Counted from the first letter of the stretch, positions 51,304-60,089 are shown. The stretch: DNA of 64,000 bases from UMGS1002 sp964570825 (GCA_964570825.1 CAZMZJ010000002.1:62001-126000), one strand, 5' to 3'. The notes: generated by a model not told the origin, from the sequence alone. Translations and numbers: made by a program.

Positions 51304-52032
51304 TTGTTTTTCCCGTTATTATATTTTTGCGGCTTGCTTTTTTTCATTCTTAACGACGGACAATCGATTATATCCGAGCTTTTTGAATATTTTAAAGAAG
51401 AATATTTTACCCCTCATTTTGGTGATTACACACATTTCACCTTTTCTGAAGATTCCGCCTTTTCATTCCAATCTCTCGTCATATGTCTTTTTATAGGCAT
51501 CAATCTTGCGTCGCTTGCCGTAATATTTGACCGCCGTGTGCTTGGAAATTTTGTCCGCAAACTCATATCAGAAAATTGTCTTTCCGCAGACCGCGCAAAA
51601 ACGCTATCTGAACTTGGTTTTTTCAAGAATGCTGCGGTTCGCGGAAGTCTCAGAAGCGGCGTAACCCTTCGCCGCGTTGTCCGCTGCGTTGAAGAAGAGG
51701 AATATAATAAGGCTCTTGAATCAAAGCGCGCGGAATATAATGCCGCAGCCACTTCAAATGCTTTCTCCGATGCCGGAGCATTAACAAAGCGCAAGGGAAA
51801 GCGGCCCTCATTCCGGGAAGTTCCATTTAAGATCAATTTTGAAACCGCTCGCTTTTATATCCCCGAAGAGTTAAAATACATGGCGGAAATTAAATTTGAG
51901 AGAAAGGGGACAAACTGGCTCTCGTTCTTTTTAGTGTTTGTTTTGTCAATTGCCATGATGATTGTTGTCTTCCGGATTGCTCCCGATATATTCCAGATGC
52001 TTGATAATTTTCTTACCATGTTTTCCGAGTGA
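51304..52032 (+). CDS. Predicted membrane protein of unknown function
   Basis: 242 residues from TTG 51304, supported by AAGGGAGG 8 bases upstream. Three predicted membrane helices: about 2-16, 58-75 (LVICLFIGINLASLAVIF) and 205-227 (LSFFLVFVLSIAMMIVVFRI). Between the last two is a soluble segment (about 80-195) with a helical part RAKTLSELGFFKNAAVRGSLRSGVTLRRVVRCVEEEEYNKALE and a basic linker KRKGKRPSFREVPFKINF. No family recognised. It follows serS in the same direction and is followed by a weak hairpin terminator. Confidence 0.75.
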   Translation: MFFPLLYFCGLLFFILNDGQSIISELFEYFKEEYFTPHFGDYTHFTFSEDSAFSFQSLVICLFIGINLASLAVIFDRRVLGNFVRKLISENCLSADRAKTLSELGFFKNAAVRGSLRSGVTLRRVVRCVEEEEYNKALESKRAEYNAAATSNAFSDAGALTKRKGKRPSFREVPFKINFETARFYIPEELKYMAEIKFERKGTNWLSFFLVFVLSIAMMIVVFRIAPDIFQMLDNFLTMFSE

Positions 52033-52049
52033 CAATATCTGTTTCAGGC

Positions 52050-52072
52050 AAAAGCCCCGTGCAGCTTTTTTA
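52050..52072 (+). terminator. Weak terminator after the membrane-protein gene
   Basis: AAAAGC (52050-52055) / GCTTTT (52064-52069) with an 8-base loop, followed by TTTA. Confidence 0.45.
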
Positions 52073-52305
52073 TAAACACCCGGATTTTTATGTTTATTGA
52101 AATTTATTTTATTTATTTGGCATAATAATATAATTGTATCTTTTGAATACCGTCAGCCAATCCCCGGTCAGGTAATAAAATTAAATATCCGCTCATAGCT
52201 TTTTGTGGCGCACTCCGATCTTTTTGTTTTTTATGAATCGGCAAAGCATAAAGTCATGTCCTCTACCTTCAGCGCCGCCAGTGTCAGCGAAGCGGAAGCA
52301 GATAA

Positions 52306-52392
52306 ATGAAACGTAAACGCAAAAAATCGAAAGCATATTATGCTCAAATGTTATCTCAGCAAAACAAAGGTGCCGTACTGAAAAAGTACTAA
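52306..52392 (+). CDS. Possible 28-residue basic peptide
   Basis: ATG 52306 to TAA 52392 encodes a strongly basic peptide starting MKRKRKKSKAYYAQMLSQQ. Only a weak GGAAG precedes it. Its composition is unlike random AT-rich sequence, but the length is too short for confidence; it lies within the candidate ncRNA unit. Confidence 0.25.
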   Translation: MKRKRKKSKAYYAQMLSQQNKGAVLKKY

Positions 52393-52455
52393 AACACTAT
52401 TCCATATACAGATGACCGCCACACTCTATACGGCAGCACGTCGTTTCTATCTCCG

Positions 52456-52476
52456 TTTTCTACTGCCGGTAGAGAA
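52456..52476. repeat. CTACTG..GTAGA palindrome, copy 3
   Basis: TTTTCTAC / GTAGAGAA arms (one G-T pair) around TGCCG; shares the 13-mer CTACTGCCGGTAG with copy 2 at 51147-51173. Confidence 0.6.
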
Positions 52477-52497
52477 TTACAGCGCCGCTCTGAACTG

Positions 52498-52528
52498 AAA
52501 AGAAGCTGCCTCCGGGCAGCTTCTTTTT
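52498..52528 (+). terminator. Strong intrinsic terminator in the 52-kb intergenic region
   Basis: 13-bp stem AAAAGAAGCTGCC / GGCAGCTTCTTTT with a TCCG tetraloop, ending in T-rich sequence. About 170 bp before the csaB-like gene and 430 bp after the last rightward hairpin, so it probably ends an unannotated RNA. Confidence 0.88.
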
Positions 52529-52698
52529 GTCAATAAATCGCTTCGCCGGAGTACCTTATATGAATCCGCCGTCCGAGAAATATCAAAAACTCAGACCGTT
52601 CCTCAAATATTACCGATATAGCTGATTTATATTCTGATTTTTGGCATAATATTGGTATTGAAGCCTTTTGCATATAGACTTTCGGGGAGGGGAGCGAT

Positions 52699-54933
52699 AT
52701 GAATATTCTTCTGTGCACAAACGCGATGGGATACGGCGGGGCGGAAACGCATGTATTCGAGCTGGCGGGGGAGCTTGCCGAACTTGGCCACCGTGTTACG
52801 GTAGCTTCGGCAGGCGGCGAGCTTGCGGGCTCTCTGGCGCCCGGAGTAAGGCATGTAACGCTGCCGCAATTTTCTCGCAGCCTCCGGGGAATAATCAGAT
52901 CGGGATTCGCAATAAAGCGTCTGATAAAGCGCGGTGGCTTTGACGTCGTTCATGCGCACGCGCGGCTGCCCGCCTATGTCTGCAGAAAGTATGCGCGCCG
53001 CTACGGGTGCGTATTTGTGGTAACCGCGCACGCGCTGTTCAAAATGACTCCGGCGCTTCGGCGGCTGTCTGTCTGGGGCGAGCGAACGATTGCTGTAAGC
53101 GAGGACATAAAACAGCTTCTCATTGACAAATGCGGCGTTTATCCGGGACATATAACCGTGATACCGAACGGAATTGACACAAGGCGTTTTTCGCCTGATG
53201 CAGCAAGGGAGGCAGAAAAAGACGCGCGCCGCATATTGTTTGTAAGCCGGATGGACGCCGATTGCTCGCTCGGGGCGCAGCTGTTGTGCCGCATAGCGGG
53301 GCGGCTTGAAAGCGAGTTTCCCGGAATAAAGATAACACTCACCGGCGGAGGCAGTGAATACGAGAGGATACGCGCGCTGGCAGAGGGTATAAACACCGCG
53401 TGCGGGAAAGATGTTATCGAGGTCACCGGAGCCCGTGGAGATATAGAAACGCTGCTGCGCGGGTCCGATATATTCGTCGGAGTATCGCGTGCGGCGCTTG
53501 AAGCGGCGTCCTGCGCTCTGCCGGTAATACTCTGCGGCAACGAAGGATACGCCGGGATACTATCACCGGACAACACTCCTGGCCAATCCAATTTTTGCGG
53601 CAGAGGCTGTCCTGTTCCGGACGCGGAGATGCTTTTGAGCGATTTGCGTAAAATTATTCTTTTAAGTCCGGAGGAGCGGAAATTACTCGGAGATTTCGGC
53701 CGCGGATATGTGCTAAGCCATAATTCTTCCTTTGCCTGCGCCGCATCCGTAGTCGATGTTTACAAGTCTGTGAAGCGGAACAGAAAAAAGGGAATATTGG
53801 ACAAATTAAAACGTTCCGGAACTGTCGTCTGCGGTTACTACGGCTTCGGGAACACAGGAGACAACGCAATCCTCGACGCGCTTATTGCAGGCCTGCGCAA
53901 ATACGCTCCCGAAACCGGAATAACGCTGATGTCGAACAATCCCCGAGTCTGCCGTATGCGTTTCGGGATCCGCTGCGTCCGCCGGAACAATCTTCTGAGC
54001 GTTCTTTTTGCGCTACGGCGCTCTTCATATTTCGTCCTCGGGGGTGGAACCCTGCTACAGGATGTCACAAGCCCTCGCTCGCTGAATTATTATCTTTTGG
54101 TTTCCCATCTTGCCAGCGCGGTCGGATGCAGACTTATCGTCACCGGCAGCGGGCTCGGTCCTCTTTTGGGCAGGCGTTCACGGCGGCGCGTATCCGCCCT
54201 GCTTGATAAAGCGGAATTTATCGGCCTGCGCGAGCCGGGTGCTTACGATATGCTCCGGAGCCTCGGCGCCAATCTCCGCCGCGCTTCGGTTTACGCCGAC
54301 CTTGCGATCCTGACCCCGACGGCGCCCGATGGAAGAGTGGATTTCCTCCTGTCGAAATATGTCGGGAAGGGAAGCGCAGTGACCGTCAGGCGGCATATTG
54401 CCGTAGCTTTGCGCGAGCCGAGCGCAAACGGGCGCCGCAACGCCGGAGAAGATGCGTATATTTCTCGCCTTGCCTCCGCTCTTGACGGAATTTGCGACAT
54501 TCTTTCCGCCGAGCCGCTGTTTTTCAATTTTTCATCCGACGACTCGGCGATTACGGATCAAGTGCGCGGCCGCATGAGCAACACCGGGACGGTTCTTCCG
54601 CGCCTTACTCCGCCGGAGATATGCGGCATACTGTCGCGCTGCCTGGTGGCGGTCGGAATGCGGCTGCATATGCTGGTGTTTGCGCTGACGGTGTCCGTGC
54701 CGGCTGCGGGAATTGCCGCGGACCCAAAGATCGGCGCTTTTCTCGATTATGCCGGACTGCCCGCGCCGGTTCCGGCGGATATTCCGGCGCCTGGCAGCCT
54801 TATATCGCTTGCGGTCGGGCTTGCCGAGGCGCGCGAAAGAATTTCGGTACGCCTCTCCGAAAGGCGCGCGCAGCTGTGCAGGCTTGCGGACATGGAACTG
54901 CGCGAGGTGGCGGATATTATAGCGGGAAAATAA
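52699..54933 (+). CDS. Fusion of a GT4-type glycosyltransferase and a CsaB-type polysaccharide pyruvyltransferase
   Basis: 744 residues. Residues 1-355 are a GT-B glycosyltransferase: MNILLCTNAMGYGGAETHVFELAGELAELGH, VVHAHARLPAYV, VIPNGIDTRRFSP and a donor-site region ending near SRAALEAASCALPVILCGNEG. Residues about 373-735 are a CsaB-type domain: GYYGFGNTGDNAILDALIAGL, FVLGGGTLLQDVTSPRSLNYYL, LREPGAYDMLRSLG and VGMRLHMLVFALTVSVPAAGI. CsaB adds ketal pyruvate to wall polysaccharide, the ligand of SLH-type S-layer domains; the fused transferase may build the same polymer. The sequence is GC-richer than the neighbouring serS region. GGGGAGGGGAG precedes the ATG. Confidence 0.9.
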   Translation: MNILLCTNAMGYGGAETHVFELAGELAELGHRVTVASAGGELAGSLAPGVRHVTLPQFSRSLRGIIRSGFAIKRLIKRGGFDVVHAHARLPAYVCRKYARRYGCVFVVTAHALFKMTPALRRLSVWGERTIAVSEDIKQLLIDKCGVYPGHITVIPNGIDTRRFSPDAAREAEKDARRILFVSRMDADCSLGAQLLCRIAGRLESEFPGIKITLTGGGSEYERIRALAEGINTACGKDVIEVTGARGDIETLLRGSDIFVGVSRAALEAASCALPVILCGNEGYAGILSPDNTPGQSNFCGRGCPVPDAEMLLSDLRKIILLSPEERKLLGDFGRGYVLSHNSSFACAASVVDVYKSVKRNRKKGILDKLKRSGTVVCGYYGFGNTGDNAILDALIAGLRKYAPETGITLMSNNPRVCRMRFGIRCVRRNNLLSVLFALRRSSYFVLGGGTLLQDVTSPRSLNYYLLVSHLASAVGCRLIVTGSGLGPLLGRRSRRRVSALLDKAEFIGLREPGAYDMLRSLGANLRRASVYADLAILTPTAPDGRVDFLLSKYVGKGSAVTVRRHIAVALREPSANGRRNAGEDAYISRLASALDGICDILSAEPLFFNFSSDDSAITDQVRGRMSNTGTVLPRLTPPEICGILSRCLVAVGMRLHMLVFALTVSVPAAGIAADPKIGAFLDYAGLPAPVPADIPAPGSLISLAVGLAEARERISVRLSERRAQLCRLADMELREVADIIAGK

Positions 54934-55101
54934 TTCATGGGGCGTTTTTTAACGAACGCCCCGATATTATTCTGACTGTGAATACATCCGGACCATATGC
55001 CATATCATTTGGTTTGTCCCCCTCATAAAATATTATGCCGGTTTATCTTAATACAGAATCAATAATCCTGCGCGGCATTGCACATATTATAGACGATTTT
55101 G

Positions 55102-55130
55102 TTGACAAAGGCACATATATAATATATAAT
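55102..55130 (+). promoter_or_regulatory. Perfect-consensus promoter for the transketolase pair
   Basis: TTGACA (55102-55107), 17-bp spacer, TATAAT (55125-55130), 49 bp before ATG 55179. Confidence 0.85.
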
Positions 55131-55178
55131 GTATTTGTCTGTGCATTTTTTATAGTTTCACATATTCAGGAGGAAACA

Positions 55179-56009
55179 ATGGAACAGGAAAAACTTGCAT
55201 TTCTGAAGCGCACTGCCGCCGATATCAGGCTTGGCGCTCTCGAGGAAACCCACGCGGCGGCCTCGGGACATCCCGGCGGCTCGCTTTCAATTGCGGATAT
55301 TCTCGCCTATCTTTACTTTGTAGAGATGAATATCGATCCGAAAAATCCGAAGTGGGAAGACCGCGACCGCCTTGTCCTGTCAAAGGGACATACGTCTCCC
55401 GCTCTTTACGCCGCTCTGGCCGAGAGAGGCTTTTTCCCGAAGGAGGAGCTTAAAAAGTTCCGCCAGATTGACTCGTATCTTCAGGGACACCCCGATATGA
55501 AGGGCACGCCGGGTGTTGATATGACCACCGGTTCGCTCGGTCTCGGTATTTCCGCTGCCTGCGGAATGGCTCTTGCCGGAAAGATATCGAACAAGTCCTA
55601 CCGCGTCTATGCCATCGTCGGCGACGGAGAAGCTGAGGAGGGACAGGTCTGGGAGGCCTCCATGCTGGCCAACCACTATAAGCTGGACAACCTATGCGTA
55701 ATTCTCGACTGGAACGGCCTGCAGATCGACGGCAAGGTCACGGACGTCATGAACCCCACGCCGTTTGACAAGAAGTTCGAGGCGTTCGGATATAACGTAG
55801 TCACGGCCGACGCTCACGATTTCAACTCTCTTGAAAAGGCATTTGCCGCCGCGCGCGAATGCCGCGGACGTCCGACGGCAATTATAGCCGTTTCGACCAA
55901 GGGAAAGGGCGTATCGTTCATGGAGAACCAGGCGTCATGGCACGGCACCGCTCCCAACGACGCGCAATACGAACAGGCCGTTGCGGAAATCAAGGCATCG
56001 CTTAACTGA
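55179..56009 (+). CDS. Transketolase, N-terminal (TPP-binding) subunit
   Basis: Half of a split transketolase that moves two-carbon units in the non-oxidative pentose phosphate pathway. 276 residues from ATG 55179, which has AGGAGG 7 bases upstream; upstream in-frame codons run through the promoter and are not coding. Motifs: HAAASGHPGGSLSIADILAYLYF, LSKGHTSPALYAAL, GSLGLGISAACGMAL, the TPP-binding GDGEAEEGQVWEASMLANHYKLDNLCVILDWNGLQIDG, and HGTAPNDAQY. Followed 14 bp later by the C-terminal subunit. Confidence 0.96.
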   Translation: MEQEKLAFLKRTAADIRLGALEETHAAASGHPGGSLSIADILAYLYFVEMNIDPKNPKWEDRDRLVLSKGHTSPALYAALAERGFFPKEELKKFRQIDSYLQGHPDMKGTPGVDMTTGSLGLGISAACGMALAGKISNKSYRVYAIVGDGEAEEGQVWEASMLANHYKLDNLCVILDWNGLQIDGKVTDVMNPTPFDKKFEAFGYNVVTADAHDFNSLEKAFAAARECRGRPTAIIAVSTKGKGVSFMENQASWHGTAPNDAQYEQAVAEIKASLN

Positions 56010-56023
56010 CGGAGGACAGAATA

Positions 56024-56965
56024 ATGGCAGAAAAGATAGCAACCAGAGAAGCGTACGGAAACGCTCTTGCCGAATTCGGCGATAAATACGATTTTGTAGT
56101 GCTTGACGCCGACCTTGCGGCCGCCACCAAGACCGGAGTTTTCAAGAAAAAATTCCCGGGCCGGTTTTTTGACTGCGGTATTGCCGAGGGCAACATGATG
56201 AGTGTCGCCGCCGGAATAGCGACGACCGGTAAAGTGGTGTTCGCCTCCACATTCGCGATGTTTGCGGCTGGACGCGCGTTCGAGCAGATCAGAAACAGCA
56301 TAGGATACCCGCACCTCAACGTAAAAATAGGCGCGACACACGCCGGAATAACAGTCGGCGAGGACGGAGCCACGCACCAGTGCCTTGAGGATCTTGCGAC
56401 CATGCGCTCAATCCCCGGCATGGCGATAGTCAACCCTGCCGACGCGACCGAGGCGCGCGCCGCTGTGGAGTGGGCTATTAAATATTACGGACCCGTATAT
56501 CTGCGTTTCGGCAGGATGGCGGTGCCGGTTCTCTTTGACCAGTCGTCATACAAATTTGAGTTTGGCAAGGCAAAAGTTCTTGCCGAGGGAAAGGACGTCG
56601 CCATTTTTGCAACTGGCATTATGGCAAGCATGGCGCTTGACGCCCGCGAGCTGCTCAGGAACGAGGGCATTTCGGCGCGTGTTGTCAACATACACACGAT
56701 AAAGCCGATTGACCGCGAGGCAATTGCCGCCGCCGCAAAGGAAACAGGCGCGATTGTCACCGCCGAGGAGCATAATGTCATCGGCGGTCTCGGATCCGCC
56801 GTAGCGGAGGTCGTCTGCGAGACAAATCCTGTTCCGGTCATGCGTGTAGGCACCGAGGACACATTCGGCCGCTCGGGCAAGGTTCCTCCGCTGCTCGAGA
56901 TGTACGGCCTGACCGCCGCAAACATCGCCGCAAAGGCAAAGGCTGCATTAGCGCTCAAAAAATAA
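56024..56965 (+). CDS. Transketolase, C-terminal subunit
   Basis: 313 residues with the pyrimidine-binding and C-terminal domains: VVLDADLAAATKTGVFKKKFPGRFFDCGIAEGNMMSVAAGIATTGK (carrying the conserved Glu that activates TPP), YPHLNVKIGATHAGITVGEDGATHQCLEDLATMRSIPGM and VTAEEHNVIGGLGSAVAEVV. Standard length for the split form. GGAGGA precedes the ATG by about 8 bases. A GC-rich hairpin (56978-57003) follows. Confidence 0.96.
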   Translation: MAEKIATREAYGNALAEFGDKYDFVVLDADLAAATKTGVFKKKFPGRFFDCGIAEGNMMSVAAGIATTGKVVFASTFAMFAAGRAFEQIRNSIGYPHLNVKIGATHAGITVGEDGATHQCLEDLATMRSIPGMAIVNPADATEARAAVEWAIKYYGPVYLRFGRMAVPVLFDQSSYKFEFGKAKVLAEGKDVAIFATGIMASMALDARELLRNEGISARVVNIHTIKPIDREAIAAAAKETGAIVTAEEHNVIGGLGSAVAEVVCETNPVPVMRVGTEDTFGRSGKVPPLLEMYGLTAANIAAKAKAALALKK

Positions 56966-56977
56966 GGAATAAGACAA

Positions 56978-57003
56978 CGGGGGCTTTTTCAAAAAAGCCC
57001 CCG
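56978..57003 (+). terminator. Possible terminator after the transketolase pair
   Basis: CGGGGGCTTTTT / AAAAAAGCCCCCG hairpin, 12 bp after the stop. The T-run is inside the stem and not downstream, so efficiency is uncertain. Confidence 0.55.
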
Positions 57004-57086
57004 GGCTTGCTTAAAATTCTTTGAAAATCGGGTTTGACTGTTTTGATAAATAAAATAACACGTATGTTTGGGTGACGATAAAATTT

Positions 57087-58445
57087 ATGAAAAAATATCT
57101 ATTGCTCCTGCTTGCGGTTTTTTTGGTTTTACCGGCACTTGCCGCCTGCGGACCGACCGGCAAACCGTCCGGCTCAACAACGGCTCCCGCTGAAACCATG
57201 CCGGTAAGCTCAGACACAGCCGCCTCGGCTTCAAAAACCGAAGGATCCGAGACCTCGGCTGCCCCGAAAATTAAGACCGTTTCGGTCGGCTGGCATCTCG
57301 GCTATGTGGGTTCGTCCTCAAACTCCTCATACGCGTACATGATAAACAGCAGCGGCACATATTATTCGTATACCGACGTAATCACCATTGAGAAATCCGG
57401 AACCGAAATCAGATTTTCCGACGACAACACAAATTCAAACGGCGACACTGGCTTTGCCTCGTCAGCCGCCTTTGTGGTTTCATCGTGGAAAAAGTCGGGC
57501 AGCGCATGGGTTATCGACAAGGACGGCACAAACCTGCCAGGCTCCGGCTCAAGCGGCTCGGTCATTGCGACAAACGAGAACGGAGTCGTTGTATATAGAT
57601 ATGTGACTTCCAAAGACAACGAGAACATCCGCCTCTGTTTCCGTTCCGGGCAGTCGGCGTCATTCACGCCCGCGTCCTATCCGGCGGTATATTTGACCGA
57701 AACTTCAATGACCGGAACAGCGGCCGCTCTTTCCGAGGCGGCAAAGGAATATTCCGACTGGATGGCGTCCTCAAAGCTCTCATCATATTACAGGAGCCTT
57801 GAGGGGCTTACTATGAATGTGCTCGGCGACAGCTATTTTGCAGGCGATTCGACCGAAACGAAATATGTCTGGTGTTCGCTTCTCGCCGATAAATACGGAA
57901 TGACATACGTCAACAAGGGCGTAAACGGCAGCGCTATATCGGATGCGGCTTCGTCGAGCAGTCCGATGGTCGCCCGATATGCCGAACTCCCCTCGAACAG
58001 AGCCGACATAATCCTGCTTGAAGGCGGGAAAAATGATTTTAACAGCAGCGTTCCGATTGGAGAAATTAGCGACACGTCGACGAAAACCTTCATGGGCGCG
58101 CTGAAATTTTTGATTGGAAAGCTCCGCGAAAAATACCCTGACGCTCTTATAATCTGCGTCACGGTATGGAACACCGCCGGTACAAACTCGCTCGGGCTTA
58201 ACGTTTCGGACTACGGACGGGCAATGATTGAAGTCTGCGCCTCAATGGGGGTTCCCTGCTTCAATTCGATGGACACAAATCTTTCTGGGGTGGACATGAC
58301 GAGCGCGGCCTTCCGCAGCCAGTACTGCCAGAGCTCGTCCGACGTAAGCCATCTAAACGTCGGCGGACACCGCATGGTTCTGCCGAAGTTTGAAAAATTC
58401 ATAGCCGAGCAGTACGAATCTTACCTTGCCTCAAAGAAACACTGA
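57087..58445 (+). CDS. SGNH/GDSL hydrolase lipoprotein
   Basis: 452 residues from ATG 57087. Lipoprotein signal MKKYLLLLLAVFLVLPALAAC with the lipobox Cys at 21, then a Ser/Thr/Ala-rich linker to about 60. A beta-rich N-terminal domain (about 65-220) precedes the SGNH domain: block I MNVLGDSYFAGD (Ser), VNKGVNGSAIS (Gly), LEGGKNDFN (Asn) and SHLNVGGHRM (His). All four blocks are recognisable, so an active extracellular esterase is likely; the substrate is unknown. It is distinct from the two cytoplasmic SGNH genes at 2624-4886. Followed 10 bp later by the RNHCP gene. Confidence 0.88.
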   Translation: MKKYLLLLLAVFLVLPALAACGPTGKPSGSTTAPAETMPVSSDTAASASKTEGSETSAAPKIKTVSVGWHLGYVGSSSNSSYAYMINSSGTYYSYTDVITIEKSGTEIRFSDDNTNSNGDTGFASSAAFVVSSWKKSGSAWVIDKDGTNLPGSGSSGSVIATNENGVVVYRYVTSKDNENIRLCFRSGQSASFTPASYPAVYLTETSMTGTAAALSEAAKEYSDWMASSKLSSYYRSLEGLTMNVLGDSYFAGDSTETKYVWCSLLADKYGMTYVNKGVNGSAISDAASSSSPMVARYAELPSNRADIILLEGGKNDFNSSVPIGEISDTSTKTFMGALKFLIGKLREKYPDALIICVTVWNTAGTNSLGLNVSDYGRAMIEVCASMGVPCFNSMDTNLSGVDMTSAAFRSQYCQSSSDVSHLNVGGHRMVLPKFEKFIAEQYESYLASKKH

Positions 58446-58455
58446 CGGAAATATT

Positions 58456-58773
58456 ATGGAAACAAAACGCTTTTCAAAAAACGACAGCGGTTTTGCCTGC
58501 GCCCGCTGCGGGCGCGCCGTTGCTCCCCTCGGCTACTCCTCGAGGAACCACTGCCCATACTGCCTTTGGTCGCTTCATGTCGACGTCAACCCGGGCGACA
58601 GGGCCTGCGGATGTGGCGGACTGATGGAGCCGGTGAAAGCCGAGCCTGATTCCCGGAAAGGCTATATAATCACCCACCGCTGCACAAAGTGCGGCGATAT
58701 TCGATGCTGCCGGGCTGCCGCCGACGACGACATCGGGCTTATCATAAGCCTCACGGTGACAAAAACGAAATAG
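58456..58773 (+). CDS. RNHCP domain zinc-ribbon protein
   Basis: 105 residues from ATG 58456. FSKNDSGFACARCGRAVAPLGYSSRNHCPYCLWSLHVDVNPGDRACGCGGLMEPV is diagnostic of the RNHCP domain, named after its conserved Arg-Asn-His-Cys-Pro run (here SRNHCPYC). Two CxxC zinc-ribbon pairs and a third in HRCTKCGDIRCC are visible. Function unknown; a nucleic-acid-binding role is often assumed for such ribbons. Only 10 bp after the SGNH lipoprotein gene, so co-transcribed. No terminator is evident in 58774-58900. Confidence 0.9.
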   Translation: METKRFSKNDSGFACARCGRAVAPLGYSSRNHCPYCLWSLHVDVNPGDRACGCGGLMEPVKAEPDSRKGYIITHRCTKCGDIRCCRAAADDDIGLIISLTVTKTK

Positions 58774-58906
58774 ATATTCAGAAGAAATATTCAGCGCCTT
58801 AAGACGCGTACCAAATCCGATAAAATTCACACTTGATTTTACGCCGATAAAAATGCCTGTTATATACACGCAGTTTTCACACCGATTTCACGGTTTTATG
58901 TCAGAA

Positions 58907-58936
58907 TTGATAATAAGCGTCACAGTATGATAAAAT
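58907..58936 (+). promoter_or_regulatory. Promoter for the Gld-type ABC operon
   Basis: TTGATA (58907-58912), 18-bp spacer, TAAAAT (58931-58936), about 65 bp before ATG 59001. Confidence 0.65.
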
Positions 58937-59000
58937 AAATATAATAAAATACACTGGAAACAATATAAAGCAGCAATAAAAAGGAAAGGAAACCTTTTGA

Positions 59001-60089
59001 ATGATAAAAATCGACCATCTGGTTAAGAATTACGGAACGAACTGCGCGGTTGACGATATAAGTTTTGAAATTGAGAAGGGAGAAATCGTCGGATTTTTAG
59101 GTCCCAACGGCGCCGGAAAATCAACGACAATGAACATCATAACGGGATATCTCTCCTCGACCTCAGGAACTGTTACAATCGACGGAATCGACGTGCTGGA
59201 AAACCCTCTCGCCGCAAAAAAAATGGTGGGGTATCTCCCGGAGCAGCCGCCGCTTTATCTCGAGCTGACAGTAGAGGAGTACCTGAATTTCACATACGAG
59301 CTGAAGGGCTGCACTCTCAACCGCGAGAAACACCTGAAAGAAATATGCGACATCGTCAAGATCACCGACGTGTATAAACGCGTCATCCGCAATCTTTCAA
59401 AAGGCTACAGACAGCGCGTCGGGATTGCGCAGGCTCTTGTCGGCAACCCGGACATTATTATTTTCGACGAACCGACAATAGGGCTTGACCCCAAGCAGAT
59501 TATTGAGATACGGAATCTTATCCGTACTCTCGGCAGGGATCACACGGTTATCCTTTCCACCCATATACTTCAGGAGGTTCAGGCCTGCTGCGACAGAATA
59601 ATAATCATCAACAAAGGGCGTATTGTCGCCGACGAAATGACCGAAAACATCTCGCGCGCCGTTGAGAGCAACCGCCGATTCAACGTAAAGATCTGCGGTC
59701 CGCAGCGCGAGGTGCTGGCGATGCTCAAGTCGAAACCCGGCATAGTGTACGCAGAGGCGCTTCCGAACCGCGACGGAGACGCATATGTCTATATGATAGA
59801 GAGCGACGTCGGCGTCGACATCCGAAAGAACCTCTTTTACTCTCTGGCAGAGAAAAACTGGCCTATGATAGGGCTTGAGGCGCTCGGAATGAGCCTTGAG
59901 GACATATTTATAACTATTGTTGATAAAAACAACGAAGCGCGCACGCTCCGCCGCGAAGTGAAGAAAAAGATAGCCCCGTCAAAGAACTCGCTTGAAAAGG
60001 AAATCGCGCAGTCGATAATGGACAAAAACGCCGGAGCCAAGACCTCGGAGTTTGCCTTGAAATCCTCGTCCGAAGAGGATAAGAAATAA
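59001..60089 (+). CDS. ABC transporter ATP-binding protein (GldA-like)
   Basis: ATPase of an ABC-2-type system. 362 residues: Walker A GPNGAGKS at 34-41, signature LSKGYRQRVGIAQAL, Walker B IIIFDEPTIGLDP, and the H-loop His in ILSTHILQEV. After the usual ATPase domain (1-215) a C-terminal extension (about 220-362) includes a beta-rich part and a Lys/Glu-rich tail, as in GldA-type proteins. GGAAAGGA precedes the ATG. It starts an operon with a permease, a GldG-like protein and an InlB-repeat membrane protein. In Bacteroidota the Gld set serves gliding; in Clostridia related sets have no known cargo. Confidence 0.92.
   Translation: MIKIDHLVKNYGTNCAVDDISFEIEKGEIVGFLGPNGAGKSTTMNIITGYLSSTSGTVTIDGIDVLENPLAAKKMVGYLPEQPPLYLELTVEEYLNFTYELKGCTLNREKHLKEICDIVKITDVYKRVIRNLSKGYRQRVGIAQALVGNPDIIIFDEPTIGLDPKQIIEIRNLIRTLGRDHTVILSTHILQEVQACCDRIIIINKGRIVADEMTENISRAVESNRRFNVKICGPQREVLAMLKSKPGIVYAEALPNRDGDAYVYMIESDVGVDIRKNLFYSLAEKNWPMIGLEALGMSLEDIFITIVDKNNEARTLRREVKKKIAPSKNSLEKEIAQSIMDKNAGAKTSEFALKSSSEEDKK

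Larger units (their letters stand above)
52097..52530 (+). ncRNA. Candidate non-coding RNA transcription unit
   Basis: The 665-bp space between the membrane-protein gene and the csaB-like gene has a possible promoter (TTGAAA 52097-52102, 18-bp spacer, CATAAT 52121-52126, with TATAAT at 52129) and a strong intrinsic terminator (52498-52528: GAAGCTGCC / GGCAGCTTC, TCCG loop, then TTTTT). Between them are about 390 bases with no convincing gene except a 28-codon basic ORF (52306-52392) and a palindrome (52456-52476). It matches none of tmRNA, RNase P or SRP RNA by eye. A terminator this strong needs a transcript to end. Confidence 0.45.
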
